From Lachnospiraceae bacterium (lineage in GTDB: Bacteria; Bacillota_A; Clostridia; Lachnospirales; Lachnospiraceae), in contig JAGDDC010000027.1 in NCBI GenBank assembly GCA_017958245.1, forward strand, positions 1 to 9,090: a DNA stretch of 9,090 bases. Direction: 5' to 3'. Positions 1-8,000 of this stretch are shown in pieces; position 1 is the first letter of the stretch; every line of letters starts with the position of its first letter. The notes below the pieces were generated by a model. The model was given only the letters and a program-made list of their open reading frames with translations, was not told the origin of the DNA and did no database searches. The position numbers were made by a program, and so were the translations under genes.

Positions 1-1692
1 AGCGGACTCAAAAAGGTCGCGGGAAGCAAACTTGAACTGATCCTTTTCAGGCTCTCCGGAACACCCTTGAAAGGTGTCCTCTTCGGTACCGGAGTCACCG
101 CGATCATACAGTCGTCATCCGCAACATCCGTCATGGTAGTCGGTTTTGTTAACTCGGGCATGATGAAGGTCAAGCAGGCGATCGGTATCATCATGGGCTC
201 GCTCATAGGGACCAGCGTGACGGGCTGGCTCCTCTCGCTGTCCGCCATAAGCGGAAGCGGTTGGGTCGAGCTCCTTTCGTCCGCCACGATCACGGGCGTA
301 GTCGCGCTCATAGGTATCCTCTTTGTCAAACTCTCCAAAAGCCAGGCCAAAAGGCACGTCGGTGACATACTGATGGGCTTCGCCGTGCTGATGGTGGGCA
401 TGTCGACGATGAGCAGCTCTGTCGCCGTCTTAAAGGAAAGTAGCGAATTCACATCGTTTTTGACCACTTTTTCAAACCCGCTCCTTGGCATACTCTTCGG
501 TATCATCATGACGAGTATCCTTCAGAGCGCATCGGCTGCGATCGGTATCCTGCAGGCGCTCTCCTTCACGGGAGCGATCTCTTTCGCAGCGGCTTTCCCG
601 CTGATCATGGGTATCGGAGTCGGAGCAGCCGTACCGGTCCTCGTGTCTGCGATCGGTGCAAACACGGGCGGTAAAAGAACAGCATTTGCCTATCTGTTCA
701 TAGACGTGCTGGGAGCGGCCATTTGGTCGATAGCCTTCTACTCGGTGAACGCTTTTGTTCATTTCCCGTTCATGGACATGGTCATGAACCCCGTGATCAT
801 CGCCCTTGTGAACACTATCTTCCGTGTTATGACGGTCGCAGTGCTCTTCCCGTTCATAGGGATCATAGAGAAGCAGATAAGCAGGATCTTCAAGATGAGT
901 CCCGAGGAGGAAGCAGAACAGGCGGAACTCAAGGACATCGACCGTCTCGAGGACCGTTTCATACCTCACCCGACACTTGCGATCAATCAGAGTATGATCG
1001 CCATGGGCAGCATGACAAGGCTCACGAGAAAGATCGTAAAGCGCGCTATCGAGCTGCTCTACGAGTATAGCGACGAGGGCTATGCGAAGGTCGAGCACAA
1101 CGAGGATTCGATCGACAAGTACGAGGACAAGCTCGGCACCTATCTGATCAAGATCTCGCAGAACGAGTTGAACCACGAGGAGAACAAGCAGATCTCAAAG
1201 CTCCTGCATACCGTCAGCGACTTTGAGCGTATCGCGGACCACGCCTTAAACATCGCGGAGGCCGCAAAGGAGCTTCACGAGAAGGAACTCTCTTTCACCG
1301 AGGCCGCCTCAAAAGAGCTTGAAGTCATGAAGAACGCGATCCTTGAGATCACGGACAACACGATAGACGCATTTGACGCGAGCGACATAGCGGCAGCAAG
1401 AGACATCGAGCCTCTCGAGGAGTGCATTGACGAGCTTCAGGAGTCCATCAAGCTCAACCACGTAAAGCGCGTCCAGACAGGCGAGTGCTCGCTGACACAG
1501 GGCTTTATCTTAAACGACATCCTCTCCGATTACGAGAGGATCGCGGACCACTGCTCCAACATCTCGCTCGCCATGATCGAGCTCGAGGCCGACGAATTCG
1601 ACACTCACCAGTACGTCATCGATCTGCGCGACAAGAACGGAGACGAGTTCATGAAATCCCTGCAGAAGTACAGGGAGAAGTACAAGTTATGA
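1..1692 (+). CDS. Na+/phosphate symporter with C-terminal PhoU-like domain (5' end outside the window)
   Basis: Integral membrane transporter of the Na/Pi cotransporter (NptA/YjbB, SLC34-like) family, expected to import phosphate with sodium. The frame is open from base 1, so the true start lies upstream; 563 codons are visible. The two inverted-repeat signature motifs are present: QSSSATS at visible residues 37-43 and QSASAAI at 175-181, each in a hydrophobic, Gly/Ser-rich segment. Hydrophobic helices continue to about residue 290. A charged linker follows, then a helical PhoU-like region (about 328-535) with two metal-site-type motifs, DFERIAD at 407-413 and DYERIAD at 510-516. This transporter-PhoU fusion is a known family architecture, and the PhoU part is thought to modulate transport. 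The gene ends with TGA at 1690-1692, just before a terminator, so it closes its own transcription unit. The TTG at 67 is not a credible start because the conserved family sequence continues upstream of it. Confidence 0.93.
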   Translation, partial: SGLKKVAGSKLELILFRLSGTPLKGVLFGTGVTAIIQSSSATSVMVVGFVNSGMMKVKQAIGIIMGSLIGTSVTGWLLSLSAISGSGWVELLSSATITGVVALIGILFVKLSKSQAKRHVGDILMGFAVLMVGMSTMSSSVAVLKESSEFTSFLTTFSNPLLGILFGIIMTSILQSASAAIGILQALSFTGAISFAAAFPLIMGIGVGAAVPVLVSAIGANTGGKRTAFAYLFIDVLGAAIWSIAFYSVNAFVHFPFMDMVMNPVIIALVNTIFRVMTVAVLFPFIGIIEKQISRIFKMSPEEEAEQAELKDIDRLEDRFIPHPTLAINQSMIAMGSMTRLTRKIVKRAIELLYEYSDEGYAKVEHNEDSIDKYEDKLGTYLIKISQNELNHEENKQISKLLHTVSDFERIADHALNIAEAAKELHEKELSFTEAASKELEVMKNAILEITDNTIDAFDASDIAAARDIEPLEECIDELQESIKLNHVKRVQTGECSLTQGFILNDILSDYERIADHCSNISLAMIELEADEFDTHQYVIDLRDKNGDEFMKSLQKYREKYKL

Positions 1693-1699
1693 TCTACAA

Positions 1700-1728
1700 A
1701 GGGTTGGACCGGGTTCAACCCTCTTTTT
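1700..1728 (+). terminator. Rho-independent terminator after the phosphate symporter
   Basis: The 7-bp stem AGGGTTG (1700-1706) pairs with CAACCCT (1716-1722) around a 9-nt loop, followed by C and five T. It lies 7 nt after the symporter stop and separates that gene from the ribonuclease/inhibitor pair. Confidence 0.8.
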
Positions 1729-1756
1729 ATAAGAGGAATACTATAAAAAAAGAGTT

Positions 1757-1762
1757 GAGAGG
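1757..1762 (+). promoter_or_regulatory. Ribosome binding site of the barnase-like lipoprotein
   Basis: GAGAGG ends 6 nt before the ATG at 1769 and supports that start. The promoter is unclear: TATAAG at 1728-1733 and TATAAA at 1742-1747 look like -10 boxes, but only a poor -35 (TTGGAC at 1704-1709, 18 bp before the first) is available, and it overlaps the terminator stem. Confidence 0.6.
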
Positions 1763-1768
1763 TTTTCT

Positions 1769-2329
1769 ATGAAGGGAAAGTTTAAGAGGTTTTCTTTTGT
1801 CGCGGTACTGTTCGCAGTGCTGCTGTCATTTGCGGGGTGCGCGAAGGTCGCCGAGAAGGTGAACGAGGTCCTCGAGGAAGGCTCGAAGGTCATAGAAGAG
1901 CAGAAGGAGAAGGGCTCGAAGAAAGAGGACAAGAAGGACTCCGGAGGAAACAAGAAGGGGGAGTCTGAGAAGGGCGGTGATGCCTCCGAGCTCGACCCCG
2001 ACGGCAGTTATACCTCCAAGGAGGATGTGGCGCTGTACATACATACCTACGGCAAGCTTCCTGCGAACTTCATAACCAAGAGCGAGGCAAAGAAGCTCGG
2101 CTGGAACGGAGGGTCGCTTGAGGAGTATGCGCCTGGGTGCTGCATAGGGGGCGACCACTTCGGGAACTACGAGGGACGGCTGCCCGACGGGGATTACAGG
2201 GAGTGCGACATCGACACGCTCGGGGCGGAGAAGCGCGGCGCGAAGCGCCTGATCTACTCGGAGGATGGCGCGATATACTATACCGAAGACCATTATGAGA
2301 GCTTCGAGCAGCTGTACGAGGCGGAGTGA
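1769..2329 (+). CDS. Barnase-family ribonuclease, predicted membrane-anchored lipoprotein
   Basis: 186-aa guanyl-preferring ribonuclease of the barnase (N1/T1, microbial RNase) family, expected to cleave single-stranded RNA after G outside the cell. Residues 1-23 form a lysine-rich, hydrophobic signal peptide with lipobox FAGC, so Cys24 should be lipidated. Residues 25-75 are a Lys/Glu/Gly-rich linker. The ribonuclease domain is about 76-186. By eye it follows barnase closely: KLPANFITKSEAKKLGW, APG..IGGD, EGRLP, YRECDID, RLIYSED and DHYESF. All catalytic positions appear kept: K104 (barnase K27), E145 (general base E73), R156 and R160 (R83, R87) and H175 (general acid H102). Differences from barnase include Cys124-Cys125 in the APG loop and Tyr134 where barnase has Arg59. 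The inhibitor gene follows directly. Barnase is normally a freely secreted enzyme, so the anchor is the unusual point. The family call is firm; surface location is inferred from the lipobox. Confidence 0.92.
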   Translation: MKGKFKRFSFVAVLFAVLLSFAGCAKVAEKVNEVLEEGSKVIEEQKEKGSKKEDKKDSGGNKKGESEKGGDASELDPDGSYTSKEDVALYIHTYGKLPANFITKSEAKKLGWNGGSLEEYAPGCCIGGDHFGNYEGRLPDGDYRECDIDTLGAEKRGAKRLIYSEDGAIYYTEDHYESFEQLYEAE

Positions 2330-2370
2330 TGCGGACGGGAGACACGTCGCTCGTCGGAGAAAGGCGGAAC

Positions 2371-2640
2371 ATGAACGAATACACAGTTGATATAAAGGAT
2401 GTCACAACAAGAAAGCAGCTTCACGAGCGGCTCAAGAACAGCCTCGGGTTTGAGGAGTACTACGGCGCGAACCTTGACGCGCTGCATGATGCGCTGACGG
2501 ACCTTCCCACCGGAACCGTGATCAGGATCACGGGGTTTGAGGAGGCGGCGCTCTCACTTGAAAGCTACGCGACGAGCTTCAGGCGTGTCTGCGAGGATGT
2601 GCAAAAGGAAAGGGAAGACATGGAGATCCGCTGGGAGTGA
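2371..2640 (+). CDS. Barstar-family ribonuclease inhibitor (immunity protein for the upstream barnase)
   Basis: Small acidic cytoplasmic protein that should bind the active site of the neighbouring barnase homologue and protect the producing cell. From the ATG at 2371 it has 89 residues, the same size as barstar. The hallmark helix-2 motif is clear: EEYYGANLDALHDAL at residues 28-42, matching barstar's EYYGENLDALWDCL. The key inhibitory acids are kept (D36 and D40, barstar D35 and D39), as are the tandem tyrosines Y30-Y31; barstar Trp38 is His39 here. A C-terminal beta strand (MEIRW) fits the fold. AAGG at 2361-2364 stands 6 nt before this ATG. An alternative start, ATG 2329 (or GTG 2326), overlaps the barnase stop and would add 14-15 residues; it has GAGG at 2318-2321. 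I prefer 2371 because it matches the family N terminus. Pairing with the upstream gene makes the assignment strong. Confidence 0.9.
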   Translation: MNEYTVDIKDVTTRKQLHERLKNSLGFEEYYGANLDALHDALTDLPTGTVIRITGFEEAALSLESYATSFRRVCEDVQKEREDMEIRWE

Positions 2641-2738
2641 CGGCGGGCGCATTTGCAAGAAACTATTGTTTTTTGGAACCACGAGAAGGCATCCCTCGTC
2701 TAATATGTGTAAATGAGGGAAGAAAAGGGCTTTTGCCC

Positions 2739-2746
2739 GGAAAGGG
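2739..2746 (+). promoter_or_regulatory. Ribosome binding site of the YcdB/SLH protein
   Basis: GGAAAGGG ends 6 nt before ATG 2753 and 9 nt before the adjacent ATG 2756, so either codon could initiate. The gap 2641-2752 shows no convincing promoter; TAATAT at 2701-2706 is a possible -10 without a recognisable -35. It contains an imperfect hairpin (ACGAG 2681-2685 with CTCGT 2695-2699) that lacks a T tract. Confidence 0.6.
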
Positions 2747-2752
2747 TGTATT

Positions 2753-4969
2753 ATGATGAAGAAGATATGTGCTGCCATACTTGTTGCGGTGATGTTATGC
2801 GGCGTGTTTGAAGTGCCTGCCTATGCGGGAACTGCGGCTGCAGGGAACGGGGTTGTCTCTCAGGCAAAGGACAACAAGGACCTCGAAGAGAACATGATGA
2901 AGGTCGCTGCTGAAGTCAAGACGAAGCTCGGGCTTGGCAAGGACCTGACAGGCTTTGATTACTACGTGTCGACAGATGGAGATCACACGGATTACAGTTT
3001 CTACTGGGCGGACAAGGACGGGAACACGAACATTTCCGTATTCTGTGACGACAAGGGAAGGATCAGGGGGTTCGAGAAACATATACCTTACGGCAGCGTG
3101 GATCAGACGAAGCCCAACTACATAAAGAGGGAGCTTGAGGACACGGCGATGGAATACATCGCAAAGGTTGCTCCCGAACTCAAGGGACACGTCGTACTGA
3201 AAGGTTCGGAATCCTATACGTGGAACAATTCCTACTGCTACTACTATGACCGATATGAGAACGGGATCAAGGTGGAAGACAACGATGCCTCCGTCACCTT
3301 GTCATATGACGACAAGAGCCTTATTTCGTTCAGATGCAACTGGAACTACGACGTCAAGGTTCCTTCGGATGAGGGGATCATGACGCGCGAGAAAGCGGAA
3401 AAGCTGATCTCGCAGAAGCTTGACATGGCGCTGTCGTACCATATCACCTACGACAACAATGGCAAGCAGAAGGCTTTCCTTGCTTACGAGCCTTCGCTTC
3501 CCTATATCTCGGTGAACGCGAAGACCGGCAAGATCTACAAAAAACGCTACTATTGGGGCGGGGACGACGTCGACGACGAAGAAGCAGCGGAAGAGCCCAA
3601 GGAGGCGGCCAACGGAGACGAACGCGTCTATGATGCCCTGAGCGACGAGGAGATAGCGAAGATCGTCGGCGTGAACGACCTGCTCTCAAAGGATGAGGCG
3701 ATCGAACTGTTAAAGAACAACAAGAAGCTCTACATGGATGATGAATACACCTCGATCGGAGCCAAACTTGAGAAGGATGGCGACAGATACGTGTGGTGGA
3801 TCGACGCATCAGACGACAGACCTTACCCCGACAACGAGGAAGACGACGAAAACTACGATCCTGACGAGTACTACAGAGGATACTTCAATGCGAAGCTGGA
3901 CGCAAAGACCGGAAGGATAGAGTTCTACCACTCATCGACTAAGGAGTACTACGGCAAGAAGGTCAAGAAGATCAGCAAGAAGAAGTGCAGACAGATCTTT
4001 GAAGCATTTGCAAAGGAACAGGACAAGACAAAGTTTTCGAAGACGAAGCTTTCTGCATCCGAGCCGGCAGCGGTATACTACACGGAAGACGACAAGAAGA
4101 TAGCTTACGGCTACTACTTCAGATATGACAGATACTACAAGAAGATCCCCGTAGGATACGACAGCATCAACGGTGAGGTCGATGCGGTAACGGGCAAGGT
4201 CAGCTGGTACGAAGTGAACTTTACGGATGTCAAACTTCCCTCACCCGAGAACGTGATCGGTGAGGAGAAGGCGAAGAAGGCATACCTCTCCTACGACGGA
4301 TTTGACCTTGGCTATGAGTTCTACGCAGTGACCAAGAAGGTCGGCAAGGGAAAGAAGAGCAGATACGTAACGGAAGAAAAGCTCAGGCTCACCTATGCTA
4401 CCCGCATATACCCCGAGCTCGTCGATGCAAACACCGGCAAGCAGATCGACTTCCGCGGAGAAGAGTATATCAAGCCTGTTGTCGCAGGTGATTACACTGA
4501 CATAGCAGGCGATCCCGCAGAACGCGCGATCGAGATCCTTGCAGCTCTTGACGTACGTTTTGACAGCGACAGGTTTGAACCCGGGAAGGTGATCACGAGA
4601 CAGGAGTTCTGCGATCTCTGGAGAAAGCTTCCGAACGGGGATATGATCATGTATTACAGGGCACTGGGCATTACTTCCGAGAGTGATGTCATAGGTGACG
4701 ACGGCAAGGTAGAAGGTGGCAACAAGGCGCTCACCAGACAGCATGCTGCGCTGATGATCGCGCATTTCAAGGGCTATGGCGATGTCGTGGGACTCGACAT
4801 ATACAAGAACGACTTTGCGGACTCGGACAAGATTTCCGGAAAGTACAGAGGCGGCGTGGCTATCGTCACGGGACTTGGCTATATGGAGCCCGATGCCAAA
4901 GGTTACTTTAACCCCGAGGCGGAGATGACAAGAAGAGACGCAGCCCTGCTTCTGGTGAAGTTCATATAG
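2753..4969 (+). CDS. Secreted YcdB/YcdC-repeat protein with C-terminal SLH-type repeats
   Basis: 738-aa exported surface protein. Residues 1-25 are a signal peptide with a likely cleavage after AYA (23-25). The body, about 40-575, fits the YcdB/YcdC (PepSY-related) repeat family. Four repeat ends share the pattern D/N-A-x-T-G-K/R: NAKTGKI at 255-261, DAKTGRI at 383-389, DAVTGKV at 477-483 and DANTGKQ at 558-564. It is rich in Tyr, Lys and Asp, with two strongly acidic stretches (271-290 and 355-371) that might bind cations or act as linkers. The C terminus holds about three SLH-like units: YTDIAG...ITRQEFCDLW (581-623), a weaker one ending ALTRQHAALMIA (659-670), and NDFADSD...MTRRDAALLLVKF (686-737). 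SLH repeats usually hold proteins non-covalently to wall polymers. No catalytic motif is seen; PepSY-type domains elsewhere serve as protease propeptides or inhibitors, so a protease-modulating role is possible but inferred. It is convergent with the large protease gene. Confidence 0.82.
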   Translation: MMKKICAAILVAVMLCGVFEVPAYAGTAAAGNGVVSQAKDNKDLEENMMKVAAEVKTKLGLGKDLTGFDYYVSTDGDHTDYSFYWADKDGNTNISVFCDDKGRIRGFEKHIPYGSVDQTKPNYIKRELEDTAMEYIAKVAPELKGHVVLKGSESYTWNNSYCYYYDRYENGIKVEDNDASVTLSYDDKSLISFRCNWNYDVKVPSDEGIMTREKAEKLISQKLDMALSYHITYDNNGKQKAFLAYEPSLPYISVNAKTGKIYKKRYYWGGDDVDDEEAAEEPKEAANGDERVYDALSDEEIAKIVGVNDLLSKDEAIELLKNNKKLYMDDEYTSIGAKLEKDGDRYVWWIDASDDRPYPDNEEDDENYDPDEYYRGYFNAKLDAKTGRIEFYHSSTKEYYGKKVKKISKKKCRQIFEAFAKEQDKTKFSKTKLSASEPAAVYYTEDDKKIAYGYYFRYDRYYKKIPVGYDSINGEVDAVTGKVSWYEVNFTDVKLPSPENVIGEEKAKKAYLSYDGFDLGYEFYAVTKKVGKGKKSRYVTEEKLRLTYATRIYPELVDANTGKQIDFRGEEYIKPVVAGDYTDIAGDPAERAIEILAALDVRFDSDRFEPGKVITRQEFCDLWRKLPNGDMIMYYRALGITSESDVIGDDGKVEGGNKALTRQHAALMIAHFKGYGDVVGLDIYKNDFADSDKISGKYRGGVAIVTGLGYMEPDAKGYFNPEAEMTRRDAALLLVKFI

Positions 4970-4989
4970 ACAGGACCGAATAAACAAAG

Positions 4990-5040
4990 AAAAAAGTGAC
5001 TAAGAAAGGTTTTGAGCCTTCTTAGTCACTTTTTGTTTTC
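4990..5040. terminator. Bidirectional rho-independent terminator between convergent genes
   Basis: A long stem, 4996-5009 with 5017-5029 (13 bp, starting GTGACTAAGA, one bulged A), has a 7-nt loop. It is preceded by an A-rich run (4990-4995) and followed by TTTTTGTTTT (5030-5039). Read on either strand it has a stable stem then a U tract, so it can end both the YcdB/SLH gene (stop at 4969) and the protease gene (stop at 5044). Confidence 0.92.
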
Positions 5041-5043
5041 CTG

Positions 5044-8000
5044 TCAGTCAACTATGGTAAGCCTTATCCTGCCCTCGGGCGCTGCTGCGCCCTTTGGCAC
5101 GCCGCCCACGGCCTGCACCGTGACGGTGATGGCCCCGGTGACCTTCTTCTTGACCTTCAGCAGTCCCTTGCCTGAGACGGAGCCGAGTGTCTTGTCGTCG
5201 ACGGTCCATTTGAGCTTCATGTTGTCAGCCCCAAAGGGGGTTGAGGGTGAGAAGACAAGGAAAGGCTTGAGGTTCAGGGAAGCGCCTGCCTTCACCTCTA
5301 CAGGTGTGTCTTCCGAGAAACCGACGGAGCTCACCACGGGACACACTGCCTTCACCAGACAGCTCTTGCCGTAGGTCTTCGACTTCTTGTCGTAGCTGCT
5401 CGCCAGGCATATCTTGACGTAGGCGGTGCCGGGCCCTTTGAACTTCACTTCGCCTTTTCCGCTCACCGAGATGACTCTTTTTGCCTCGGCGCTCGGCGTT
5501 CCGCTCGCGTCTACCACGAGGTATTTTAGCTTCGTGTCCGAGGGGGTGGAGATGCCGCCGTTGAACACTGCTTCTATAGTCTGCTTTGAGTTCTTCTTAA
5601 CGCTTGATATGGTGGTCAAGCCGTCCTTTACGGTGAGGCTCGTGCAAGGCCTCACTATTCCTGCAGACAGCATGACTTTCTTTGTCTTCGTCACGGACTT
5701 GCTGCCGGAGGTCTTGATGTAGGTTATGGTCGCCGTGAACTTCAGCTTGTCACCGCTCTTCTTTGTGGAAGTCACGTCACTTATGGAGAGCTTGAAGCCC
5801 GAAAGCCCGTTGTTTCCGAGAGGAGTGACGGTGACGGTCGAAAGCGACGGGGTGTATCGCACGGAAGTCGCTGTATCGAGGTATTTTGAGAACTTCTTTG
5901 AGTTCCTTATGTCAACCATGTACTCCGTGAGACAGTCGAGTGTCTTGGGGAGCTCGTCGTATGCCACGGCCAGGGTCTCCTTCATCTCCAGAGGGTTCTC
6001 CACGGTCACGGTGATCGAACAGGTCCTGCCGGATGTGGTCGTCCCGGTGAGCACCGTCGTGCCAAGGCTTAAGCCCCTCACGGTGATGTAGGAGTTGTCG
6101 TAGGAGACGATCGATACGATACCGCTCTTGTCCGCGGTCCAGGTCAGATAGTCATCGCTCGATGCGGGAAGCACCGAGATGGCCGCCCTTGCCTCTTTCC
6201 CCTTTGTCACGGTGAGCTCGGGATCTGTGGCCTCGACTGACGTGGCAGGTGTCTTGATCGCCACGGTTACCGTGCAGGTCGCGCAGACCGTGGGCGAGCT
6301 CTTTGCGTAGGCGGTGATGGTCACGGTACCGGGCATCCTTGCAGTGACGGTCCCGTCGCTCTCCACCGAGGCGATCGTGTTGTCGCTGCTTGAGAAGATG
6401 ACTCTGTCCGTAGTGGATCCGCCGCCCGCAAGGACTGTCTGTGCGCTGATCTTTGCCGTCTCACATCTCCCGAGATTCAAGGTGCCCGGAGAGAGTGTGA
6501 TGGAAGTTATCGGGTTTTCGACCGCCGCATCACCTGTGAGAAGCTTGACGCGCAGGTTGCCCACACTGTCGCCGGCCAGGAAGTCACAGGCATCCGCCCA
6601 TCCTCTTCCCGTGTCTATGAAGTTCTGCTTGCGCTCTCTGGTCACGATGGAGTTGTAGCTGTATTCGACCGGGATCGCCGTGGAGCTTGAGCCGTTCGTG
6701 GAGGAAAGCGTCACCACCACGGAGTAGTTATCTCCCGGGGCAGCTGCCACGCCGGGTGAGAGCTTCACAAGCTTCCATCCCTCAAATGTGGTGCTCCCGG
6801 ATCCCGTGGCAACTACTTCACCCTGTTCGGGATCGGTGATCGAACTCCTGCTTCCCGCAAGCTTGAAGACCTTTATCTGATAGCTCGTGTTCGGGGTGGC
6901 ATAGAGGCTTACCGCGCTGAGCACCTCGTCGGACTTTATGGTGAAGACTGTCGCGTGCCTTACGGTGCCTGAGGAAACGGAGAAGACTCCGCTCGATGAT
7001 GCCGCGTCATACTGATAGTTGTTGTCGTATTCATTTGCGCCTGCAAGGAAAAATGAGGCGTTCGAAAGCTTCAGGACAGTGTCTTCGTAGGATATGTAAA
7101 AATACCCTCCGTCGCCCCAGTTAGTGCCCCAGCTGTTCTTTACGATCCACGCGCCTGCGGATTTCGGCACTACGGGCGAGAAATTCGAGGGGGAGTAGTC
7201 GTCATCCCAGCCCACGAGAGTCACGCCGTGGTTGCAGGCCTCGCTCCCGTTGTAGAAGTACGCCGCGGTCTGCGGGTTGTAGTTGCGGTTGCCCTCCGAA
7301 AAATACATCATGACCACAGCCGCGCCGTATTGCCTGATGTACTGCTTGACGATATCGGAGTTCGCCATGCCGGTCACGATGCTGCCGTTTAAGCGGTATC
7401 CGCTGTCGGAGTTTGCTATGGTGCCGCCCGACTTCAGGTTGTCGGGGACGTAGGATGCGCCCCTCTTGTCGGTGTAAGGGTAGGTCGACTCGAGCCCGTA
7501 GCCCATCCAGCCAGCCAGGACGTTCATCGCGTAGCTCGCGTTTCCGCCTCTGTCGAGGTAACCTTCCGACTGATCCGTGAGGGTGTTGTCGTCGGTGAAG
7601 CCGCCGAGCGGGTCGATGCTCTTCTGATAGGTCGCGTAGGCAAGGTGCATCTCGGAAAAGTCGGGGTGGCTTGCCCTGAGCACGGGGTATGTCAGGAGCA
7701 GGTTGCTCTCCGAGGCCGCTATCGACGCAAATGCCCAGCACGCGCCGAGATCGCCCTGGTTCTTGGGGGCGGTCACGAGACCCTCGTCTCTGAGGCTGTA
7801 TCTTGATCCGGTCGTTCCGCCGACGAGCACGTCGTCAGCGAGGATATATGCCGTGTCGGGAGCGCCCGAAGGATCTTTGGGCGAGAGGGAGCGGACCTGT
7901 GCGGTCGCTTTCACGTGGGAGTTAGGCTCGTCGTCCGTAACTTTCTTCGCACGAGGATCAGCCTCGCAGTCTGCGGTCGCTTTCAAGGCAGTGCCCTGCC

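Noticed and set aside
472..1176. Long minus-strand open frame opposite the symporter
   Set aside because: Arg/Asp/His-rich translation with no domain, lying wholly within a clear conserved gene on the other strand.
67..1692. TTG at 67 as the start of the phosphate symporter
   Set aside because: The reading frame and conserved family sequence continue upstream to base 1, so the gene is simply cut by the window edge.
2727..2738. GGGC-TTTT-GCCC hairpin upstream of the YcdB gene
   Set aside because: Only a 4-bp stem with no T tract; neither a terminator nor a convincing regulatory element.
4241..4987. 248-codon minus-strand open frame over the YcdB/SLH gene
   Set aside because: It overlaps the SLH-coding region antisense, runs into the terminator, and has no recognisable motif or ribosome binding site.
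5726..6091. Plus-strand open frames opposite the Ig-like region of the protease
   Set aside because: Antisense shadows of the Ser/Thr/Val-rich beta domains, without starts supported by ribosome binding sites.
7202..7741. 179-codon minus-strand frame inside the protease gene
   Set aside because: It is a shifted-frame shadow of the catalytic domain, rich in Arg and Pro, a usual product of GC-biased codon positions.
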